Source: Adiantum capillus-veneris (lineage: Eukaryota > Streptophyta > Polypodiopsida > Polypodiales > Pteridaceae). From it: a stretch of DNA of 64,000 bases. A program made the position numbers and the translations under genes. Within the stretch, counting starts at the first letter, position 1; every line of letters begins with the position of its first letter. Of the stretch, positions 28,900-38,541 are shown in pieces. A model generated the notes under the pieces. That model did no database searches. It was not told the DNA's origin and saw only the letters and a list, made by a program, of their open reading frames with translations. The stretch is from the NCBI GenBank assembly GCA_014529385.2, contig CM043967.1, positions 83,078,778 to 83,142,777 on the forward strand, written 5' to 3'.

Positions 28900-31142
28900 G
28901 GATGTGATCCCCTCTAGTGTAGGATCTAAAGAGGGGGGTATCCAAGAGGGGTTAGGGATTTTGTAAGGGGGGGGTTTGCTGGATGTAGAAGATTGAAAAA
29001 ACATTTTGAGTTGCAAACTCCTTGCCAAGGAGTCGTGGGCTTTGATAATGAGTTCCTCTGGGGGGTTTCGGGGAGGGGGGATGTATTTAAGTCCTAGGTC
29101 TAAGCATTTCTTTTCATCGTTAGAGAGGGGACGGGAGGTGAGATTATGCACAAAGTTAGTACAAAGGTTGTTGACCAGGGTAGATGAAGGGAGCTTACCA
29201 AAAATTGTGAGCTCGAAGGCATGGGGATTTATGAGAGGAAGCAAAAATTTGTGTCTCTTCCTTCCTCTATCCTTGGGAAGTTTTTTGAAAAGGATGGGGG
29301 GGGTTTCATTGGAAACGGATAGGGTAGAATGTGTTGAGGTGGAAGGGTGTTGAGTGTTTATCCATAGATAAGGGAGGAGGGGGGGCTTGCTAAAAAGCAA
29401 GTGCAACCAAGAGGTTGGACAAGAAGGCCCTAATCCCTCCTCCCTTTTCCTTTTCCCGCATCATTGTAGGCTCGCTTGTGGTTGTTGTCGTTGTCGTCGT
29501 CGTAGGCTTGCTTGTGGTTATTGTCGTCATTGCGATTGGTGTTGATTTTGTTGTCGTCGCGATTGGTGTAGTGGTGGTGGTGGGTGTTGTCGTCTTCATT
29601 GTCTTCTTGAAGATGATTATTGTAGTTGGGAGGTTTGGTTAGTTTGTTGTAGGGGAAAGGCTTGGATTTCATTCTAGGGTTGTAGGTAGAATGGACATTT
29701 GGTGTAAAGAGGTTATGAATGCTATTGAGGGGGTATTTTGGGTTTGTGATAGGTTTGTTAGGAGGCTTGTTGGGAGAGGAGTAAAGGAAGGGTTTTTTGG
29801 AGGGCGGGGAATGGGGAGGAGAGTGGGGTGGTTCGTGTTTTTTGAAGAGAGTTGAGCTAGTGTGGGTCTTTGGGGTTTTGATCTAGGTTTTGGTGGGGGA
29901 TGAGGGAGGGTGTGTAAGGTGGGAGGAAGAGGTGAGAGAGGTTCTAGGGGGGTAAAAGGGAGTTTTGGCCAGGGCACGGTTTCTTGGTGGCTTGGTGAGA
30001 GGGATGTTAGTGGTGAAGGGTGAGGAGATAGAAGTTTTGATGTGAGGGAGGGATTGGAAATGTTTGCGAACTTCTAGCTCTATGAGCTCCTTGATGGTTT
30101 GCTCCTTTGGGAGGTGGGTGACAGATTCTTTCATTGTGGTGATCGTGCGCTTTCTAGATTTTAAAGCTTCTTCCTCTTTGGTGGAGGCGAAATGGGAGTT
30201 TACTAAGAGGGATTGCATTTGAGAGAGGAAGAGTTGAATGGAGGTATCTTTCCATTTGGTTAGGTGTTGGAGCCAATCACTCGCGGCTAAGAGGGGTAAA
30301 GTAATAGAGGAGAGCTTGTTGACGAGGTCAGTGAGGCGGCTTTCTACTTCAAGGTGGTAGTTATCCACTGTATTTTGGAGGTTTTGAACAAGGCATTTTT
30401 GCGCTTGGATGAGGGCAAGGGTGCAATCTAGTTGATATTAGATTGTAAGGGCGGTAAATTTGGCGTTAAGAAGGGCTTGAGCTTGGGTGTCCTCTAGGTG
30501 TAGACGAGGGGATTTCATGTTAAGGCTATTGGGATTAGCATTGTTTTTGTGTAGTTCCATGAGGTGTGTGGTGTAGGCAGAAGCTTTGGCTAGCTTTTTG
30601 TGTAGCTTGGTAAACTCTAGAAAAGAGAGATTAATGATATCATCGAACTCCTTGGGTTTAGAAAGAGAGAGAGGAGAGGGTTTGGGTAAGGGGAGGTTTT
30701 GGCACTCCTTGGGTGAAGACGGTTGGTATAGGGAGGGATTTGAAGTATTCGGTGAAGAGGGTGTGGTTTTGAAGGTGGAGAGGGTGATTTGGAGCTTGGA
30801 ACGGGTCTTCTTTGGAGGATTTAGGTATGGTGGGAAGGTTTCCATGTCGGCGTTAGGGTCTAGATGAACGGGTGAATCTTCTACCCGAAGATCGGCTCGA
30901 TGAGGGTTGGGAGAGAAGTCGAAGGATTCCTCCGAAAGTTGATCGAATTCTTCATCCATACCTTTGTATGGGTCAAGCGTGAGGTGGTCTAGTGCTAGTG
31001 TATTTTCCATGAAATGATTGATGTTATCGGGAGGGTCGTTGACCGGTGGGCCATTTGCCGGGATAGAGGGTTCGTCGAGGTTGGGTGTATTCTCTTTCTT
31101 GTTGAGGTGCGCATTCGTGCTATTGTTGTGGTGTGCATCCAT
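28890..31142 (-). pseudogene. Penelope-like retroelement relic (N-terminal ORF and start of RT)
   Basis: From an ATG read at 31142 the frame runs leftward: an acidic N-terminal part, IINLSFLEFTKLHKKLAKAS, then after one in-frame stop (about 30438) a helical LDCTLALIQAQKCLVQNL region, a Pro/Ser-rich stretch and an Asn/Asp/His low-complexity block (about 29672-29430). After a frameshift, 29406-28890 reads VHNLTSRPLSNDEKKCLDLG, LKYIPPPRNPPEEL, AHDSLARSLQLKMFF and PYKIPNPSWIPP. That is the hallmark order at the start of Penelope-like element RTs (NLSS..L...E..LL..GL.F.P.P ... F.R...L..FF ... PS.W.PP). The RT palm is lost at the junction with element D. Family call is from memory of the motif pattern. 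Confidence 0.55.
29430..29672 (-). repeat. Low-complexity GTT/GTC-rich tract
   Basis: Trinucleotide-like GTTGTCGTC and ATTGTCGTC repeats. On the minus strand they encode runs of Asn, Asp, His and Thr inside the Penelope-like frame. Confidence 0.7.
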
Positions 31143-31199
31143 GATGGGGTTTCCGGGGGTGTCGATGGTTCTAAATTGTGGCGTGTGTTGGGGGTTAAT

Positions 31200-31540
31200 T
31201 TGTAGGGAAAGATGGAAGAGGCTTAAGTTTCGAGTGGGGGGTTTCCTTAATTGGGGGTAGGGGGTGAAGGATTCCTTATTAAGAGGAGGGGGAGGGGGGG
31301 GGCTTATTAAAAAACTGAGGATTTATTGCCTAGGTCGGCGCTGTCGAAGATGACGAGGATTGGGCGGTTGTAGTGCCGCCGGTGACGTGGTTGGCCTGCA
31401 TGAGGGCGGTAAGGAAGTTTGATCGCAGCATGTAGCTAGGGCGTCTGGCTTGGCCGCTCGCGAGCCGTGAGTTTGTTGTGGGAGCGAGGATGCTTGCTGC
31501 AAGCCCTTCAGGTGGATGAAGCTTTGCACTCGCCTCAACT
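31200..31540. other. Unassigned G-rich spacer
   Basis: Includes GAGGGGGAGGGGGGGGCTTATTAAAAAA at about 31281-31310, which resembles GGGAGGAGGGGGGGCTTGCTAAAAAGC at about 29371-29398. That is a possible repeated end sequence of the Penelope-like element. No coding signal. Confidence 0.35.
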
Positions 31541-31544
31541 ATAG

Positions 31545-32170
31545 CAGTGTGGGTTGCCGGTGAAGATATTGCATGTGTAGCTGGTGGTCGCCGGTGGTCG
31601 CCAGGCAGTGTGAGTTGCCGGTTGTACTACCTTGACTGTAGTCGAGGCTCATGTGATGCAAAGCAAGCGGTTGAGGGGCTTAACTCCTGCAGTGTCTGCA
31701 GCTGGCGGAGAAGGTATAGGGTATGTAAGCTGTCGCCATGCAGTATGTCGCCATGCAGTTAGGTACTCCGGGCGGATGGGGTTTGGCGCGGGGTCGACTG
31801 GCTGAAGATATTGCATGCGAAGTTGGTCGTCTACAGGCAGTGTGAGTTGCCGGTTGCGCTGCCTAGACTACAGTCGAGGCTCATGCGATGCAAAGCAAGC
31901 GTTCGAGGGGCTTAACTCTTGCACTGGCTGCTGCTGGCGGAGAAGGTATAGAGTATGTTGCAAAGCAAGGGGTCAAGGGGGCTTAACCCATGCAACAGCT
32001 GCAACTGGCGGAGAAGGTTGTGTATACCCAAGATGTCGCCATGCGATCAGTATTACGGGTGGATAGAGTTGAGCGTGGGGCCGAAGGGATTAATCCATGC
32101 AGGGACTGCAACTGGCGGGGAAGGTTGACGAGACTCGGGTTGTCGCCATATTGCATGCAGTCAATATGAT
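31545..32170 (+). repeat. GC-rich tandem repeat block, about 250-bp and shorter units
   Basis: Two long units (from about 31559 and 31804) share GAAGATATTGCATG, CAGGCAGTGTGAGTTGCCGG, GTCGAGGCTCATG, GATGCAAAGCAAGCG, GGGGCTTAACTC and TGGCGGAGAAGGTAT in the same order. From 31960 onwards there are shortened units (AACTGGCGGAGAAGGTTG, AACTGGCGGGGAAGGTTG). No protein motif; the open frames within are repeat artefacts. Confidence 0.75.
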
Positions 32171-32315
32171 GGAGTTGGTTGTGAATAGAGAAAAACAACA
32201 ACTAGAGTGACTCTATTCCCTGCTTTGTGCAGCGTATGAGGCCATGAAGCTAGGGTGTTTGTTGGCTTTAAGCAAGAGTGCGTTGCTGTAAGACTCAAGC
32301 CGCTCAGACAGCCGC

Positions 32316-32379
<64 letters not shown>

Positions 32380-33127
32380 GCACTTGGCTATGGCAGCTTG
32401 AAAACGAGAGTCGCCAGGAGTGTGATGTTGGCGAGAGAGACGTGAGTAGGTAAATGGTGAGCCTGTGTAACAGAGAGGGTATGGAGGGAGCTGTTCTGCA
32501 AGATGACGAGGAGAAGGTGGAGGGGGAGGTTAGTGACAGGACTAGAAAGGAAAGAGATTAATGAAATGGTCTAATCGTGGGTGGTAAGTTCGGGCAAACG
32601 TTGGGTGTCACAGCGTCGACTGAGCATGGTACAGTGGAGAAAACGAGACTGTAGGGGTGGTGATTCCCATTATCAAAAGAGACGTACTTACCCGTGTTAA
32701 GTGAAGTAAAGGGTCTCTTTAAGGTTTTCAAAGTAAGGGTTTGCCTTGAGTACTCGGGGCAGAGTTACAACAGTTGAGGGATATTAAAGTTGAGATAAAA
32801 TCAAGACAAAACATAGGGAAGGTGGTATCTAGGCTAACCGGGAAGTTATAGAGAGGGAGCTATTCGAAGGCGACACAAAAGGAAGGTAATTGTTTCGATG
32901 ATCGAAGCAAAAGATTATTAATGGTGAAGGGCAGGATAATCAATTAAGATGCTCAGAGGAAACAATGGAGCATGTTTCAAGATGAGGCATAAGTGCGCAA
33001 CACTTATATTTTTCAAAAAAAAAATAATTCATTCATAACGATGTTTAAGCGTGCGAAGCACTATGTTCATGAGCAATAGGGAGGGGGTGGGTTGTGGGGA
33101 GGTGCAGTGGGGGTGGGCTATGGGGTT
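32171..33127. other. Unassigned sequence with a GA microsatellite
   Basis: GA run of about 58 bases at 32319-32377. The rest has no convincing open frame or known motif. Confidence 0.4.
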
Positions 33128-34018
33128 TTTCACTCCACTACTATCTATAATTAACCAATTCGAGCCGTGGGTGTAGATACTTAAGTGCCTATTTTCAAAG
33201 GCTAAGAGGAGTAGCAACTAAGGTTTTGAATTGCCAAAGCATACACTAAGTAAACACATAAGTTTGATTAGCATGGATGACAATAACCAAGAGAGGAGAA
33301 TGAACATTGATAACTTTGATTTTGCACATGAAGGTGCCAATGATGATGCCCCCATGTTTGTTAATTATCTTGTCACTAGGTTGCAACAAGCTATGGGCAA
33401 CCCCACTTTGAAGGCCGAAGTTACTCAACAACTTCGTGCTTATGGGATTTCCTTTCCTCTCCAAGAGGAGAGAGAGCTTACGAGGCCTCTTGAAGAGACC
33501 CCCAAAAGAAGACTCTCTCCCATACGAGAGGAGGAATCCAAAGATCAAGAAAACAATGAATCCCTAAATTCCTCCGAAGATGTGTCTCCACGAAGAAGGA
33601 GGAATAAACGATCGCCAACTCCTCCCAAGAGGAAACGGTTAACCCATAGTCCTTCTCCTCGTCACTCCAAAAGGGAAAAGAGAAAACCAAGGAAGAAAAG
33701 GGAAAGAAAGAGGTCACCCTCTTCTCCTTCTTCTTCACCTTCCTCCTCCACCAATGAAAGCTATGACTATTCTCCTAGAGAATATAAGAGGGGAGGACAT
33801 CGCAAACCTTACCCTGGATGGCGAAGGTCACAAAAGCTCAAGAAGTTCAAAGAGGGAGGAAAGGAGTATCTCTTTTCTCACCTATGATGGCACGTTTGGT
33901 GCTACCGACAAAGTATTGGCCTTCATCCAACAATTTGATGCGGCCTTGGGAGATGAGGGCTTCACAGAGTCCTCCAAGCTACACCATGTAGCTATGCACT
34001 TCCAAAAATCGGCATAAA
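33128..34018 (+). pseudogene. Truncated second copy of the element C gag and leader
   Basis: From about 33128 the sequence matches the leader and gag of element C (38415 onwards): GAGCCGTGGGTGTAGATACT, then ATG at 33273 (MDDNNQERRMNIDNFDF) and the Ser/Arg/Lys-rich region. One extra G near 33865 shifts the frame relative to element C; the homologous frame then goes on as TYDGTFGATDKVLAFIQQFD to FQKSA-stop at about 34017. Capsid core, zinc knuckle and everything downstream are absent, as are the LTR and primer site upstream. Confidence 0.85.
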
Positions 34019-34097
34019 ACTGCGTACTATGAAGAACAAACCCACAAATCTACATACTTGGTAAATCTCATAAGAATATAATCGAAGCTATATGAGA

Positions 34098-34130
<33 letters not shown>

Positions 34131-34660
34131 GGGAAAGAGAGAAATCACATGCCGGGGCACCTATCTAGAGTGGAGTGTTGCACTCGGATGGCAAGAGAAG
34201 AGAGGAGAGGAGAGAAGATGAAGACAAACACTGGGTTCCATCTCCCCCCATGCAAGAGTGAGCATTTTTCTCTTGCACGTATTTATTTTTTAATTTCTTG
34301 AATGCTCAAAATGAATACAAATTCTTTGCCCGGACATAAAATGGACATATCTTATAAATAGCACATAAATAATGAATGTCCATAAATGTGATATCCGTTT
34401 GCATAGCCCATAGCTCACTCATGCTTTTGCCACATGTCATCTGCAATAAATAAATGATTTTTCATTTCCATTACATGTGGTGAGGAGTCAATGCACTCCA
34501 CTCATTTGCTACGTGTGACTATTGGTATTTTTAAGCAGTTCAGTGCAGTCTCCATTTACAAAAATTGGCTTTGATAGGACTGCCAGTGCGATCAAGCTCA
34601 ACTTTGTTTTGTCTAGGCCAATTAGACCTAGCGTTGTAGTGTCTATTGGAGATAGGTTTA
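34019..34660. other. Unassigned sequence
   Basis: AT-rich, with a short GA run (about 34098-34127). No coding motif recognised. May contain the decayed remainder of the Helitron gene to the right. Confidence 0.35.
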
Positions 34661-34661
34661 G

Positions 34662-36002
34662 TCAACCGATTGGCTCTGTGTTCAATGCATATTTTAGTAG
34701 GTAATGTGATATGGATGAGTTTGTGACTCTTTGAATATTCATGTGCATGTCACATAGCATCAATGTTGCTGGATGGCATGGCACTATGTTTCGATGCTCA
34801 TCATTAGGGGATAGTAAAGCCACCTCAAGGTTTGTGGGTCTAATGTTGAGGGAAATTTTGAGTTGTGCGTGCTGAATGGGAATCTGTATTTGCATGCTGA
34901 ACCCCTCTTGACAACCTTGTAGCTTGGCCTGCATTAGTGAATTTGTTTTGATTGTACAAGGTTTCTCGGTTTGGTAGTGTATTTGTCGGATTCTGAAGAG
35001 GATACAAGGATGAATGCCATTATTTTGGTTGATGTTGAGTTGATGTCTTGTTTGGATACCAACGCTTGATTATGTGTGCATGGAGGGAACCACGGTTTTG
35101 TGTCTCATACCTTATGAGGTGTTCATTTACATGTTCAAGTATGCTTGTTCCGCCAAAAATGTGGGTGTTCAAGAAGATGTGAAAACATACTGCACACTCG
35201 ATAGGAAAATCTTTCCATGTGAAACTGTTATTGAAGCCTTGTGCAAGTTTTTTTATTAAAATAGTTTTGTCCCAAAGCATCTCCATGACCTCATCTGCTA
35301 CAAAAGTTAGGAAAAGATCTAGTAGACCCCATGCTTCTACCATTGTGACTAGGTCTCTTAGGTTTTTTTGATGCCATGATGGGCTTCCGACCATGCTTGA
35401 TGGCAAGTTGTAACGGATTACGTTTCTAATCGCGTATGCATTGGAAGCTCCCCTATCAGATTTCTTGACGGCATCAATGTCGCATTGTACCATTGTGGTA
35501 GTCATTGAGTTTGCAGTCATGATGGCTTGCTTGAGTTGGCACATCATAAGCAACAATTCTTTATACAAAATGTACACCAAGAATAGCATCACTATCTACG
35601 TTCTTATGTAATACGATGTACTTCACCCTTGCAATGTTCGGTGCCAAAGGGGAATAAAAACGAGAATGTTGTAGCTTCTCTGGTAAGATCTTTTGTCTTT
35701 GAGATGCTTGTTGGCATGCCAAGGTATCAAAACAATGTTGTTCACTCAAGTAACATTGAGCCATCTCGTAGTTGAGTTGATCCAAACTCATGCATGTTCG
35801 TGGTGTTGTAAGCCCTTCTGTTCAAAGGGTTGTACATGTTTTCTAGTATGCCTAAATCCAAGTGTGCATTGGTCTTGTTCAGTGCCTCAAATGGGTGAGT
35901 ATGAGTACTTTTGGACAGTTCGGGCATTTGTCTTTGATGACAGAACACAAATTGATGTATTCCTATGTGGTTGTTTCGCAATGGTTTTGTACTTCTTGAC
36001 AA
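34662..36002 (-). pseudogene. Helitron Rep (helitron-like N domain) relic
   Basis: Rolling-circle replication initiator of a Helitron. Read leftwards: an N-terminal part in two frames (36002-35561; NKTNAHLDLGILENMYNPLN, FYSPLAPNIARVKYIVLHKN), then an open 190-codon stretch (35592-35020) with MVGSPSWHQKNLRDLVTMVE, LLDLFLTFVADEV, FHIFLNTHIFGG and RGSLHAHIIKRW, where HAH is the metal-binding HUH motif of the nuclease. After a break, 34934-34662 has RNIVPCHPATLMLCDMHMNI and ISHYLLKYALN, matching the conserved VPYNP.LL...C..N...  ....Y..KY segment with a catalytic-type Tyr. No C-terminal helicase domain and no Helitron ends are visible. Dead. Confidence 0.75.
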
Positions 36003-36130
36003 AAGGGTTGTTCTAGATGTTATGTGTCAGAATTGCTATGAGCTATAAGTTTGCCATGTCATTTGAGAGTCTTACCAAGCACCGAGCAAACTTTATGGAT
36101 CAAACACAAAAACCGAGCGAACTCCAAGTG

Positions 36131-36208
<78 letters not shown>

Positions 36209-36421
36209 CTGACACACACACACACACACACACACACATTATATGACCCTCTTATATTGGGCACCCATTATATCAATGGTCACATTATATATCCCACATA
36301 GTTCCAAGTAGTAGAACTTCTAGATTCATTTTAGTATCTCTTTCTTGTACTGAGACATGGTATCAGATTCACCAGTTTCTAATGAATTTGCCTTTTGTGG
36401 AAGTTAATATTTCATTTTATT

Positions 36422-36501
<80 letters not shown>
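36003..36501. other. Microsatellite-rich spacer
   Basis: GA run at about 36136-36207 directly followed by a CA run (36213-36238). A CT run of about 78 bases (36425-36502) is the insertion site of element C. Confidence 0.8.
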
Positions 36502-36507
<6 letters not shown>

Positions 36508-38127
36508 ATCTAATATCTAACCAACCCAAATGATTTTCTCATATTAAATTAATCACTTAATGTGGGATAATAAACGGGAACAAGTGTTAAGATATAGATA
36601 TGTGCTTATAGATCTATCTCAACACGGGGCCAATAGTAAAGGGGCCCAAATGGGAGATGGTCTATCAAGAGCAAGGCTAACCAATGGAGCATAAGACCTT
36701 AGGGTTAGCTTCATTGAAGACCTCCAATAATGTGTGAAAAAGTCCTTTGACCTTAGGTAAGCTAGGGCTGAGCTTGAGGTGGGAACCCGGCCCAAGCTCG
36801 AAGTGCTTGACCTGCTTGAGGTGCTTGTCGTGCTTGAGGTGTTTGTCGTGCTTGAGGTGCTTGATTAAGGTGCTTGAGGTGCTTGACTTACTCCATGCTT
36901 GAGGTGCTTGACTTGCCGCTTGATTAAGGTGCTTGAGGTGCCTTGACATGCTTGCCTGAGATGCTTGTGGGAATACCCCCTAGTCCAAGTGCTTTGTCAT
37001 GCTTGATGACTAAGGTGCTTGAGCTCCTAAAGTCAAAAAGATCCCTACAAGGAGGGGGGCCAGCCTACAAGGGGGGGGGGATGAGAGAGAACACACACAC
37101 ACACACACAAGGGAAGCCCCAGCTTGAAGAGGCAGCAAGGACACTTGTCAAGTTCCTCCTCATGTTGCCCTCATGGTGTGCCTGAAGCTTATTGGTTGGC
37201 CACCCAAGGGGTCCAATGATAATTTAGGATATTTAATTAATTTATTTTGCATTTATCAAGTCCTCTCTCTCAAAGGGGAAAGGGGGACACTTGTCCCAAG
37301 GCTACCCTTGTTGCTTGTAATGGCTCCTGCTTGTGATTGGCTAGGCCTGGAGGGGTCCAATGAGCTTCAAGCATGAGCTACAAGGGGGGGTCGACCCAAG
37401 CAAGCTAGGGGGGTGCTTAGGGGGTATACTCACCCACACACACTCACAAACACTCTCATTGTGTGCTATGCAAAGTGCAAGAGCTCCCTCTCCAAGGAAG
37501 TAGAGGTTGAGAGCCTACACCAACACTCTTGGCTATGGAGTGCAAATCCAACCAAGAGCCATGCTTCAATGCTTGAGCTTTTCATCTCCTTCTTCTTCAT
37601 TACTATGCTATTATGTATGCTAGCTCAAGAGTTATGATAAGTGAGGAACTAGCTCTTTCTCGTATGAAATGTTTCTTCTTCCTCTTCCCTACCCTCATTC
37701 CCTACTAGCTCTCTCCACCTTCGAAGGTGTTTAAGGTCTTGGGACTGAGGCTTGGTATAGTTAAAGCTTTCTTCAAGTTTAGGTTATGCTATGATGGTGA
37801 TGCATGAAGCTTTCCATCTTCATTGCTTCACCTAGGTCACAAGGAACACAAAGAATGTATTGTAACAAGTCTCTCTTTATGGGAGAAATCATAATACAAA
37901 GGCCTATTGGAGGGGGGACTGGCTCCACATAAATCCGGTCCTCAACTGTTGTCATGTTCTCTAAATTCTCTCTCTTGCAAAAGTATTGTCTATGCCAAGT
38001 TAACTAATTGCTATGATTATGTTTCTATCTTCAATTATGTCTACCCGCTATGCTCACAAAATCATTTCTTGAAAGTATTCTCATTAAATTCCGCTACTCT
38101 CAAATTGAATAGGCAAATTCCATTACA
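36502..38127 (+). repeat. 5' LTR of element C
   Basis: Starts CATAAAATCTAATATC directly after CT repeats and ends ATTCCATTACA before the primer site. The 3' LTR is preceded by GGTAATTTC at the same place, so the true terminus may be GTAATTTC..., with the first bases here lost into the CT run. Contains a TGCTTGAGGT-rich tandem region (36770-36960) and a CA run (about 37091-37110). Confidence 0.85.
36770..36965 (+). repeat. TGCTTGAGGT tandem repeats in 5' LTR of C
   Basis: At least nine copies or partial copies of TGCTTGAGGT with variable spacers such as GCTTGACTTG and GCTTGTCG. The same array is in the 3' LTR at about 43965-44145. Confidence 0.8.
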
Positions 38128-38128
38128 T

Positions 38129-38140
38129 TGGTATCAGAGC
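38129..38140 (+). other. Primer-binding site of element C (tRNA-iMet type)
   Basis: TGGTATCAGAGC one base after the LTR end. Confidence 0.92.
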
Positions 38141-38541
38141 ATTTGGTTTCTCTTTTCTTGCTTAAGAAGAGAGGTCCTTAAGTAGCCTATAAATGGTTGA
38201 TGTTGTTAATTATAATAGAGTAAGTGGAACTGGGATCTAATATCGGTTTTGTTAAGCCCACTATGTGGGGGATGGTGCACACCTCGGGAGCTTTGGACTT
38301 AATAATGGAGTCATTTTAGACTTGCCTACGGCTTTACCATTATTGAGCCATAAGAAGTCCGAAAGGAGCTAGCCCTTGGCAACTCTGCTATGTTAGACCT
38401 ACTCCTCTACTCTCTATAATTAACCACTTTGAGCCGTGGGTGTAGATACTTAAGAGCCGATTTTCAAAGGCTAAGAGGAGTGGCAACTAAGGTTTTGTAT
38501 TGCCAAAGCATACACTAAGTATAAACATAAATTTTGTTAAC

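Noticed and set aside
29006-29353. Plus-strand ORF of 115 codons
   Set aside because: Antisense shadow of the Penelope-like frame, which has the recognisable motif order.
36502-38127. Independent solo LTR
   Set aside because: It is followed by the primer site, gag and pol, and paired with 43680-45318, so it is the 5' LTR of a full-length element.
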